In this document: positions 24,094 to 34,290 of the stretch, piece by piece | Position numbering within the stretch: the first letter of the stretch is position 1 | How the letters are laid out: each line of letters begins with the position of its first letter | DNA from: Nymphaea colorata | Taxonomy: Eukaryota; Streptophyta; Magnoliopsida; Nymphaeales; Nymphaeaceae | Direction of reading: 5' to 3' | DNA: 64,000 nucleotides | NCBI RefSeq assembly: GCF_008831285.2 | Contig: NC_045151.1 | Location: 8,633,682 to 8,697,681, forward strand | Translations under genes and position numbers: made by a program | Notes under the pieces: model-generated | Databases searched by the model: none | What the model was told of the DNA's origin: nothing | The model's input: the letters and a program-made list of their open reading frames with translations, nothing else

Positions 24094-25678
24094 TAGGGCT
24101 GGGCGTCGGGCCGGGCCGCCGCCGGGCTGGCCCGGCCTGGCCCAGCCCGGTCGGGCCCGGGTCCGGGTTCGGGCTGGGAAAAACCTGGCCCGGGCCCGAT
24201 AGACCGGCCCGGGTCAGCCTTGGCCCGGCCCGATATTAAAAATCTGTCGTTTTCCAGCGAAGAACAGGCAAGGTGTTCCAACCATTTCCGGTGACGTTCC
24301 AACCATTTTCGGCAACTGCTCCGGCAGAATCCAGTGATCATTGGTTCAGACAACATCGCCTGCCTCCCACGACTCCCCTAGAGCAAACCCAAAGCGATTC
24401 GAGCCGGAAATGACCACGATCGAAGCGTTTGAAGAAGCTCTTGTCGACTGAAGAGCGTTTTCCCCGATGGACTGTTCTTCGTTCTGCCATCGCCATCTCC
24501 GGTGGCCATTTGCTGCCAAAAAGCTCAGACGACACCTCCGGTGAGTGGCGATCCTAACGAGCCCAAGTCCATCCCCGGAGGTGCACCCTACCAGCCGGAA
24601 TTGCAAGATTTCCGGCCACCCCTCTTTTCAGCCACGGACCTCTACCGCAGTTGCTTCTCCACCGGCGTTCAATCGCCACGAAATTTCTGAGGAGTCATCG
24701 CCGGATGCCTGCACTTCCAGTGGACTGGAGCTCGACCGCTGGGGTGGTCAAAGTCGGCCACAATCACAAGATTTCCAGCCGCCTTCGCTGCTGTTGCCTG
24801 TTTTGGGCGTGAAGAGTGTGAAGACGAAGTGGATTTCCGCGTCCACCGGGCCGGGCCCGATACCCGAATGACGGGCTGGGCCGGGCTCGGGCCCGATGGG
24901 CCGACCCGGGCTTGGGTTTACCGGGCCCGATGCCCAGGCCTAGGCCCAACCCGACCCAATTATTAACAGGCCGGGCCGGGCTTTCTCTGGCCGGGCCACA
25001 CCCATTCCATCTCTCCCCCTGACTTTCTAGCTTTACCCTGCAGCCGTGAAGGGCCTTCGAGCAAGCGGGTGCCCCTTTCTGTGGATCGTGTGCGAGCATG
25101 ACTAGCTAGTGAAGGAGGATTTCAGTGGCAAGGACCTGGTGGTGCCCTGGTGTGGGCAGATGAATGTCCTCTCTCATCCCTCCATTGGTGGCTTCTTCAC
25201 CCACTGGGGCTGGAACAGTGGAACTCCACCACCCAGGGCATATCTGCCAACGTGCTCTTCCTTACTTTCCCCATTGCGGTAGACCAAAGTTGCAACAACA
25301 AGATGATATGAAGATGGTGGGCAGGGAGAAAATAACGGCGATGGTGAGGAAGGTGATGGATTTGGAAATGAAGAACAACAAGGAAATGAGGAGGAGAGGT
25401 AGGGAGTTCAAAGGCAGCACGAAATAGTCGTGAAAGAAGAACAACGAAAAACCCTAACGTAAGTTTATTTTTGAAAAAAAAAAAAATTATTGTCGGGCTT
25501 CCCGGGTCCCTGACGATCGCAGTCACGGGTCCGAGCCCGACACGTTAGTTATCGGGCCGAGCTGGGCCGGGCCCAATAATGTAAGCCCGATAAGCAAATT
25601 TTCAAAGCCCGGGCCCGGGCCTTGAGTCGGGCCGGATACCTGGTACCCTGCTGTGGCCCGGCCCAGTGTCCAGGCTCA
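24094..25678. mobile_element. Non-autonomous hAT element carrying a captured UGT fragment (Pack-hAT)
   Basis: Perfect 8-bp direct repeats ctaaacaa (24086-24093 and 25679-25686) flank a G+C-rich 1585-bp unit. Its ends are imperfect inverted repeats: tagggctgggcgtcgggcc at the left, and the complement of the right end reads tgagcctggacactgggcc; both run into gggccgggcc. TSD length and terminal sequence fit hAT. A second, better-matching inverted terminus (complement taggcctgggcatcgggcc) ends at 24942, so the unit may be a nested or rearranged pair. GGGCC-type words recur at 24850-25010 and 25490-25670 as subterminal repeats. No transposase is encoded. The interior holds the glycosyltransferase fragment listed separately and a G+C-rich stretch (24250-24840) of unknown origin. 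Confidence 0.8.
25060..25427 (+). pseudogene. Captured UDP-glycosyltransferase fragment (UGT87-like, PSPG box)
   Basis: The stretch reads SGCPFLWIVCEHD, an in-frame stop, then [20 protein letters not shown] and [11 protein letters not shown]. This is the start of the plant secondary-product glycosyltransferase (PSPG) signature, with W in place of the usual C in THCGWNS. At about 25217 an extra agtggaac beside the normal tggaac shifts the frame. The reading then continues one frame over as [17 protein letters not shown], the second half of the PSPG box. After a short deletion a C-terminal piece follows (ITAMVRKVMDLEMKNNKEMR...), which resembles the tail of UGT87-type enzymes. A stop, a frameshift and a deletion make it non-functional. 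The intact parent gene is elsewhere in the genome. Confidence 0.8.
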
Positions 25679-25689
25679 CTAAACAAGAC

Positions 25690-27160
25690 ATCAAGTAGAA
25701 CAAGTTAGTTATTTGTAATACGGTGCTCAAGTTATGCCTATGAAAATAGGTATGTCAATTATCATATTGAAAATATAGTTAAAAATACATGTGCAAGTAT
25801 AGATTTTATCATTGCTCAAGGTATGGTTCGACTGCTTTATGATTGAATAATATGCACGTATATATTTGTTTGTATCTTAAGGTGTCCAAGGTTATCAACA
25901 CAGCTACACCTAATGGATGACTAATCCAAATTAAGCAAATTTATCTTTTGGATCTACAAGAACTTCTTTGTTGCTCCTTCCTGACCTATTAAATCTTGTC
26001 AACGTACCTCTATGAAAACTTGGTGCCATTTAAATGACAAACTAGATCAAAAGGAGAGAGATCACAGAGAGAGAGAATGATAGGGAGCACTAACAAGAGT
26101 GAGAAAAGTTAATCTTTTGTTTGTCGGAAAGACAAATGCCGAACACTCATTATTGCAAACATTTCATGTTGTAAGTACTAGTACCACAATTGGGTTTGCA
26201 ACTTTGAGTCTATTCCAATCTCTACTTTGCTTGTAAAATTTAGACCTAACTTATTTTAGTCGATTGGCAAAGCTCCATCTTATTACATCTAGGATCTTGG
26301 GTAGTGCAGTCTTCACCATTAGAGTTTAATTGCCAAAAGTTGCTTAGAAATCAGTAGTATATTTCTTGGACATTGATCTTTAATAGACTATATCATTTAT
26401 TCTTCATATGTATAATTTTTTCTATAGTATGCCTATGATGATTACTGGAGTATTCTTAAGGTTGAATTCTTGTAATCCTCTATTAAATGCAACAATATGT
26501 ATTAGAATGCAAATATATTTTCATCCTAGGCAGCAAGTTATGTAGTTTCTATTAGTATGATATTTATCTTATATATGTACCAAGTCTCAACCATTAGTAT
26601 AGAGACCTATCTAGTGCCTCTAGTGTTTGCTCCTCTTTCTCTTGTTCTAGGTGGATGTTTGTGTGCCTATGTTTAGTTGGAATGCTTTTGTAAGCTAAGC
26701 TTTTGTTATTATAATTTTGATAGGCCAATTCATTATCATACTCATTCTTCATTCAAGACCATGCTATAAGAATGTTTGCATCCCCAAAATCTATTTTGGT
26801 CTTTGGAGTGCCTTAGAAAAACTTTTAGAAATAAGAGAGAAAGGGAGTCGTCCATCGGTACGAGGATTGACCTTTCCTGGCACCTTTTCGAGGGGGTAAC
26901 CAATCCAAGGGCTCTACTTATTCTTGATGCATTTCGTTTTTGCTTAAACATCTTTCATTCTAAATGTGGTGTGATGTTTCAGAAAATGTTGAAGATCTGA
27001 TGTTTCAAATTTTTAAGAAAGTTTTGAAGAATCATTTGAAAGTATAAACCATTTTGATTTGAGAAATCTTTATAAATATCATTTGGAAACCTTTGAAGAT
27101 CACTTTTTTTTTTTAAGTTGATTTAGTGTTTTCTTAAAAGTTTAAGTATATTTATATTTT
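25690..27160. other. Intergenic, A/T-rich, nothing recognised
   Basis: No coding, RNA or transposon signature I can support. Confidence 0.3.
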
Positions 27161-27885
27161 TATGCAAATTCCAAGTATTTTTGAATGATTTTTATTTTTT
27201 TAAATATGTTTTGACCAAGTTTGATTGACCCTTAGCCCTTACAAATACCACTTTGGGGTGTGGGCAAGATTAATGCACACCCAATAGGCCCAAAAACCGC
27301 CCCGGGCAGTTTTTTGCTAAGAAAAGGGCCTGCACCATCATGGCTGCTTGAGGAATGCATGTCACGCGCGGTCGACGCGTGACCCTGCCGCTGAGTTTAA
27401 ATGAGACGGGGCAAAATGTCTCCCTTATTGTATCGTTTGGGCCAATAAGGGGTAGATTTCGCCTCCCTAGCCTCCAAGGGGGCATTTCGTTCATGCTTAA
27501 GAGAGAATATTGTGGGAATATTTATAGGGAGTTTTGGAGCCAAAACTCAAAATTTGAAGTTTTTTGAATTTAACAATATTTTCATGCGAATTCTAAGTAT
27601 TTTTGAATGATTTTTATTTAAAAAAAAATAGGTTTTGACCAAGTGGGATTGGCCCTTAGCCCTGCAAATACCCCTTTGGGGTGTGGGCAGGGCAAATGCC
27701 CACCCAACAGGCCCAAAACCACCCCAAGAGGTGTTTTTTAGCTAAGAAGAGGGCCTGCGCAGCAACGCCGCCGCGCGACGACTATGCTCGACTTGAGAGG
27801 GGAGAAATGCCCACCTTATCATCTCGTTTGGACCAATAAGAGGCAGATTTCACCTCCCTAACCTCCAAGGGATCCGTTCATAAAA
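27160..27885. repeat. Two direct copies of a ~320-bp block (period ~415 bp)
   Basis: Copy 1 (about 27160-27490) and copy 2 (about 27575-27885) share, in order: gcRaattcYaagtatttttg, aatgatttttat, gttttgaccaagt, ccctttRgggtgtgggca, cacccaayaggcccaaaa, agcta/tgctaagaaRaggg, gtatcgtttgggccaataag (or its variant) and cctccctaRcctccaaggg. Similarity is moderate, so the duplication is old. It may be two LTRs or LTR fragments of one family. No gene. Confidence 0.75.
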
Positions 27886-30800
27886 AAAAGCACAAAAATT
27901 ATTTTTTAAATGTGTATAAAAAATGGTTTTTGTTACAAATGGGGCCGACCCCATGTTTAGTAATTTCGGGCTCATTTTAGATTTGGTTGGATTCAATTAG
28001 TCGCCAATGCGTTCTAATGAATGGTTTAAGCTCAACTCAAAAACACATCTTGACACGAGAACGAAACATAAAACAAATGAAAGGTCCGTGCATGCACGTG
28101 TGGTGCTTATAGCATCAAATTTTGTTGTTTGATCTCAACAACTTTTGATTTTGAGTTTGAAATTCTCGATTTGGATCTAGACTTTAGTTTTGGATTTGAT
28201 TCTCGCATTTAAAGTTGGATTTTGAATTTGAATCTTGCATTTGGACTCAGACATGGGTCTAAAGATTCGTTTTGAATTGAATAGTAATGAATTAGACTTA
28301 GGCAAGGATATGAAAGTTTGTTTTGGGCCTAGGGTTGGGCTTAGGGTCCAGAAATTAAATTCACATGAAATAACTAAGAATTTAGTTTGAGTGAAAATGA
28401 AAATGAATCATTTTGGAAAAATTTTGGGTGATAATAGAAACCATGTTAACATAATTGTTCAAGTGAAGTCAATTGCAAGTTTATCAGTTTAGTGAAATGT
28501 TGAAATGTGATAGGTACACTATCTCTCTCATGCATGGTTCCCAAGTCAGCCTTCCTTCTATTGCCTATTTTTGTAAATATGTAATGCAAACTTGGAGATT
28601 CTTTTCTAGTCATGTGGATCTTATGCACATGTTCACTACTTTTACTTGTCCTACTATATTTGCTCCTATATAAATGCATTTTGTTATGAATCTAACGTTT
28701 ATCCTATTTTATGATATGTGCTTAGAGAACATACTTCTGTATACTTTTTCTAACATATGAAAAAATGTTGATCCTAATTCCTTATTTTTTTGTTTAATAT
28801 GACTTTATCAGTTTCAACCTTGCTGATAATTATTTTAAGTATTAGATTTTGTCAATGTGTTTGGCATTTAGGAAAAATTATTCTCAAGAAGGGACTAATA
28901 CACTACTTGTGTTAAAGGGACTAATACACTACTTGTGTTAACATTTTTCTTATCATATTGCATTCTAATGTCATTGTGACATATGGTTTCATTCTAAGAA
29001 ATAAACAATGGGAATTGATAAAGTGCAAATATCTATGTTATGATTATGACATTGAAAGTGTTTGAAGTTGCTTCTTGTGCTCTAGGTATCATTACCATCA
29101 GTGTATTCATGTAGAAATTCATTGGGAATGTCTAGCTAGTTCCTTGATCTATGTGGAATTTCTAAAAATAAACTCATCTTGCTTAAATATTTTGTAAATG
29201 TCAATTTTTTCCTATTTATGGTATATATATATATTTATTTATACATTTATACATATATCTTGCTCCTTTTCTTTTTCTAACATTCCAATTGGCCCTAAAG
29301 TATGTATTGTATTATATTATATCACTTGTATTATTGTAGTAGCACTAACTACATTTTGTTGGTTCTCAGACTCAATGATATTGGTTACAGACAATTGAGC
29401 TCATGCTTATGTTTTCATTGCATTTTAAAATTTAAGTTCATAGGTCTTTTACATAAAAAATTTTGATTTTTTAGTTTATTTTTCAATGTTGAATAATTAA
29501 GAAGTTACTCTATTATTCATTAATGAATCAAGTAGTCAATAACTAGTATGCCCCAAGTTGACTGTCGTCTCTCCTTCTAAGTTTCTTTTTGAGCAAATAC
29601 TCTATTCATTTATGAATATTTACTATGGTGTCAAAGTTTCGTACAAATGATGCACATGCAGTCCTTAGATCTAGTAGTATTGGTGTTTCTTGTGAACCTT
29701 GTTACATGTCTATGTTGGACATGCTATTGTGTAGTTGATCAAGTAAATCTATTGAAGATGCCATTCCTAACCTGAACCAAGACCACCCAATGAGAAGCTG
29801 TGGATTCATCTTTAATTGCTACAGTGCATCAAGTAAATCTATTGAAGATACCATTCCTAACCTGCGATAGGACTTGCTATTGAGAAGTTGAGTCATCTTT
29901 AGTTGCATGCCCGTTTTGAACATCTTATGCTTCAAATTAATTGGCCTTGTGGTCAGTCTGTGATAGCAACATTTTCCCAATGATTTACTTGTATTTAGTA
30001 CTTGGACCCTGGATATATACCAAATGTTGAGATTGAATCTTTAAATTTTTTTGGTAGTCTATTCTTAGCATTATCTTGTAAGATTTGGAGAATATGCTCA
30101 CGCAAAAACCTTATACATAATTTTATCAATGCATTTACATATCATCATGACTTTCCTTGTCCAATTATAAGGTACATGTCCTTTTTCCTTTCCAATACTA
30201 TGGAAAGTATGCTCATAATAATATTTTTTTCATATGTTCTTGAATGGACCTTTTAGACATTTTTCTCATTTACTTGTGTGTGCTCCTCCAAAAGGGTTAT
30301 TCATATCCAATAACTGAACTATTGCCCCATTTGCTGGAATACGAATTTTGGATTGGAAATACTAAGTTAACTAACTTTTATAAATGAAAACCAAATCTTT
30401 TAGTTATGTTCTATAATGAAAATGTATATGTTGAAATATGTTGTGCATGTATTCTACTTTTAAAAGATCTCTGGTTTGTGGCTTTAATTTCAAATTTTCT
30501 AACCATAGTAAGTTGTTGTTCCAACTTCTACACGCGATTTGATTCTTGTCTTATTCTTCAAAAGCATATTATTGGTATTGATGCTAAGCATGTTCAATAA
30601 GCCAAGTCAACCCAGGCTCAACTTGAACTTGCTTGGTTAAATTGACTCGAACTTGACTTATTTAATAGACAAGTTGAGTTTGAGCTAGGCAAGTTCCGCT
30701 TATGTAAACTCAAGTAAGCTTGTAAAAAGAATATATAAAAGATGGTTCAGATTATCATAAAAAGAAACAAATAGGTCCATTGGTTTTCTCTCTTGCTAGC

Positions 30801-31240
30801 AAGTTCCAAGTTTGTACCTGGGGATTCCTATGCTCATTAAAATTGATTATTTAATAATGGCTCGCCTAAGATCCAGCCAAATCATGGCATGAGCTCCAAC
30901 TTGAGCCAAGTTCAAGCCTTCTTGAGCTTGAGCCAAGCTCGAACCAAGTCTGAGCTCAGCTGGGCTCGAACTTAGCTTGTGTACATGCCTGCTTGGTGTT
31001 TCCTTTTTTTCTTTCATCATTTCATATTGCAATTCAAAGATGAGTGTATTGAAATAGAAAGACTTGAATATGTTGGAATTGAGGATTTCATCACCTTCTA
31101 TTCTTATTCTTATCCATCTAGATATTAGAATTAAAGACTTAACTCTGCATCTTTAATATCTTTTGCAAGGCTTTTTGTAAGTTCCTTGATTCCTTCTTGG
31201 ATAAAGAAAAATTTCTAGTTTATGTTCTCCATATGAATAC
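27886..31240. other. Intergenic with small tandem duplications
   Basis: No gene recognised. A 26-bp duplication (gggactaatacactacttgt, then gttaaa) lies at about 28897-28949 and a 90-bp tandem duplication at 29738-29915. At 30600-30980 degenerate cttgagc / gagctcg words (complementary to each other) recur, as in the ends of some plant DNA transposons. Confidence 0.4.
29738..29915. repeat. 90-bp tandem duplication
   Basis: atcaagtaaatctattgaag starts both copies (29738 and 29828). They continue collinearly (atRccattcctaacctg ... gagaagYtg ... tcatctttaRttgc) with scattered differences. Confidence 0.8.
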
Positions 31241-31249
31241 TTCAACCAA

Positions 31250-31580
31250 AAACTTGAGCGTACATCAGATTTTTTATGGTGCTTGGTAGAGATTTCAAGA
31301 GATTACCACACAAGTCAAGATCAATGAGGCTGCACATTTCTCCTACCAAATTAGGCAGGTTCATCAATTCATTGGAATGTAAATTGAGCACCCTTAAGGA
31401 TGTGAGTTCACTAACTATTGAGAGAACCATTCTAGTCTCTGCTAAGATTTAGTTCAACAAGAATTGACAACTTCCGCAATGAGGTAGGCAACCGTTGCAC
31501 ATAATCCACCAGCTTACCTCAAAGATCTAGCTAAGTGATATCACTTCCTTGACAAGCTGCAAACAACCTTTCCATCCCTT
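31250..31580 (-). pseudogene. PIRL-type leucine-rich-repeat pseudogene fragment
   Basis: From 31579 leftward the minus strand reads GMERLFAACQGSDIT, stop, then KLVDYVQRLPTSLRKLSILV and ELNLS. After stops and a frameshift come MVLSIVSELTSLRVLNLHSN, ELMNLPNLVGEMCSLIDLDL and CGNLLKSLPSTI. Spacing of L and N residues (LxxLxxLxLxxNxLxxLP) and the leading segment match plant intracellular Ras-group LRR (PIRL) proteins, about one third of the usual repeat domain. Three or more stops and a frameshift show it is dead. No introns or flanking exons were seen, so it may be a retrocopy fragment or a piece moved by a transposon. Confidence 0.75.
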
Positions 31581-31589
31581 ATATTGTAA

Positions 31590-32687
31590 GTGAACAAGGA
31601 GTTGATGCATAAAAATGCTAGTGTTGCACATCTGTTCTTCAAAACCTTGGCCATTCAACTTACCAAGAAATGGTCGTTTGGTCATAAATGTAAGAATTCA
31701 AAGAATAGTTATTCTCCATTTGTTGAATTGTTGGTTCATTCACTTGCTGGTGCATTGAAACTACTAGCCACATCCAATTTTTGAAGTTACAACCATCAAA
31801 GTACAAGGAAAGGGCGGTTTGTTTTTGGGAATTATAGATAGGGACAAAATACACTAGATAGATCGGGCCAGCAAAATAAATCATCAGCAACTCACTTTTT
31901 TGCTACTGATTATAATCATTTTGCAACAATTAGTAACACAATTGTCGTATTACCAATAACAGTTAACTGATTATTATGAGTAACAGTGAAGCATTTCTAA
32001 GAAAGAGTTGGTGGTAACTTTAGAAACACAAAATGTTCATCACCCATGGTCTTACAAAGTTTGACATTCTTGACCACCATATTTTAGAAGTTCTACGACC
32101 AAAGAGGATGGGGCAACTTGCCTATGTTTATTAAAGTTGCACGAGATTATTTTTAAAACCTACTAGAAATTTATAATAAAAAATTGATATAACTATGTTG
32201 CACAAACGTGGATACAAGTTTCAGTGTTGGACACTGATACAAATGTTAGATGCAACAAGCCTTAAAAAATTAGTTGCCTAGACACAAATGTAAATAAACA
32301 AATAAATAAATACATATGAGAGAGAGAGAGAGAGAGAGAGAAATTGGTAAAAGTCAGACCGTTAGGTCAGAGCAAAAACTAGAACCTTCATAAAAACTAT
32401 TTTGATATAAAACATGCTTTGATTCAAGTTGTTTTTATGAAACATGTGGATTTTTCTATTATCAAAATATTGATGCTATTGGAATCATTCGTTTTTGTTT
32501 ATGATAAAAACACTATTTAAGTCCAAAATGTGTTCAACTCAATATATGTTTTGCATCATCCTATTCTTAAGATCATATTGGCAAGGTTAGATTGCAAAAC
32601 AAGAGACACTTTAAGCATCACCTTTAAATTATGTGGTTTTCGTCCCTAACCTAATGGTATATATATGTGGAGAGCGAGGGAGGGAGA

Positions 32688-32729
<42 letters not shown>

Positions 32730-33190
32730 GAAGAAGAAGAAGAAGAAGAAGAAGAAAAATAAAATTACAAAATGTTAATTTCAAATCAGATATATAATTA
32801 ACAAATAACTATACATTTGTAAATATTTTTTTGTATTAAGTTTAATGTAATTTGAAATTCAATTAATTAAAGTTTTTTTAAAGAACTAGATTTTTAAAAG
32901 GACCCATGATTATCCTATTTAATGGATGACAAGCCCCTTGTGCCCTTTTTAAGGATGATCATGAGTTTGTCAGTTAAAAAGATTACTCTCAGAATCCTTT
33001 AAAAGAAAAAAAAAAAAAAAAAGAGTGTGTCAGCTATGACAAAAAAGATGGAAAGCAGAAGAAAAAATTCAATGGAAAAAGGAGACTGAACAAAAAAAAA
33101 TGGAAGGGAGGGAGGGAGAAATGAAAAAAAGGGAAAACAAAGAGAAGGCAAAAAGAGAGACATGAAACATTCGCACATTTTTTTGGTACA
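31590..33190. other. Intergenic with microsatellites
   Basis: (GA)n at 32318-32340; a compound (AAT)n(AAG)n array at about 32686-32756; a purine-rich tract at 33000-33170. At 31885-32000 short inverted words (gctactgattataatca, gattattatgagtaac) suggest a decayed DNA transposon end. No gene. Confidence 0.5.
32686..32756. repeat. Compound microsatellite (AAT)n(AAG)n
   Basis: About 14 AAT units pass directly into about nine AAG units. Confidence 0.95.
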
Positions 33191-33193
33191 CTT

Positions 33194-33300
33194 CACTACT
33201 AGAAAATAGCATGTCCTAGGCACATAAATGTATGTTGGTGTCGGTGTTAGTGTCGACATAGCTGCACACCGACACATTATGTTTTTTGAAGTGTCCATGC
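33194..33300. mobile_element. CACTA transposon terminus (CACTACTAGAAAA)
   Basis: cactactagaaaatagc at 33194 is the canonical CACTA (En/Spm) plant terminus. It is followed by subterminal-type repeats ttggtgtcggtgt, gtgtcgaca and caccgacac in both orientations. No matching opposite end (ttttctagtagtg) was seen in the window, so only one end is preserved here. Confidence 0.7.
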
Positions 33301-34290
33301 AACATAGCCTAGAATAGATATAGGTTTATTAAGAGGATCAAATCAACACTAGGTGACATGGTCAATCATGAGGAAAAGGAAAGATTTGAACAACAATGAA
33401 ACAAAAATGATGAGAACTCCTGTGGAAATTCCTTCCCCTGATTGAAAAGATTTGTAGAAGAAATGTTTTTCAAAATTGAAAAAGAGGTACTAGCAGGTAC
33501 TAGCCAATGGCTTAGCGCTGCCTGTTGCCACAATCTAACATTCCATGTTTTCTCATTAAATGCTGAAAGATGTGTTACATATATCTATCTCTTAAAAATG
33601 TAGCATATAACAACTGTTAGTTTGGAATTACAACTTCTAATTAAACAATAAAATTTTAATTTTGTTCTTTTATTCTAGAAGGCGAAATTCAATCAAGCAT
33701 TTTGAGAATGATCAACATGAAATCAGCAAATGTCTATAAATGTTGGTCAAACCATAAATTCGATTAGACACCCAAGCTGGGTTTGGATTGAGCCTAGCCT
33801 ATCCTAGACTCTGACTGGCATTGATAGTCACAAACCAAGCTTCAGCCAGTGACGTGAAGATTGAGATGGACTTGGCTTGTTGATGCAACCATGTTTTTGA
33901 TAACTTGGCTGAAGCAATCCGCCACATTCTGGTTTAGGTTTTCAAATATTAGATACCATATATTAATTTCATTAAATTTTCATTAATCAAAATTTGTGTA
34001 TTGTACCCATTGTGTGGATCCTGATAAGATTTAGTGATGAAAATCATTCACCATAAAGGTTCAACAAAAAAAAAAACTTTTGTTATCAAATAACAATGGT
34101 TATATTTCCTAACATATTAAGTTAGAAATTTCAACAAAATTTGTAGACTCAAATTTTGGCAAAAAAATCAGCTTATCGTTCGATTTTAAACCTGAGTTGA
34201 CGATGCTTGAACATGTTGTTGTACCCTGATTTTTAGTGAATGTGATTTGTATTAGATTAAACTTAAAAGGAACATTTCATTGGGATTATC
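33301..34290. other. Intergenic, nothing recognised
   Basis: A/T-rich, no coding or repeat signature beyond a short duplication of gaggtactagcaggtactag (about 33485-33505). Confidence 0.3.

Noticed and set aside
24042-25099. Several G+C-rich frames of 60-111 codons on both strands
   Set aside because: They arise from stop-codon scarcity in the GGGCC-rich transposon; only the UGT-like segment shows family motifs.
32318-32340. (GA)n as a regulatory GAGA element
   Set aside because: A plain microsatellite far from any gene in the window.
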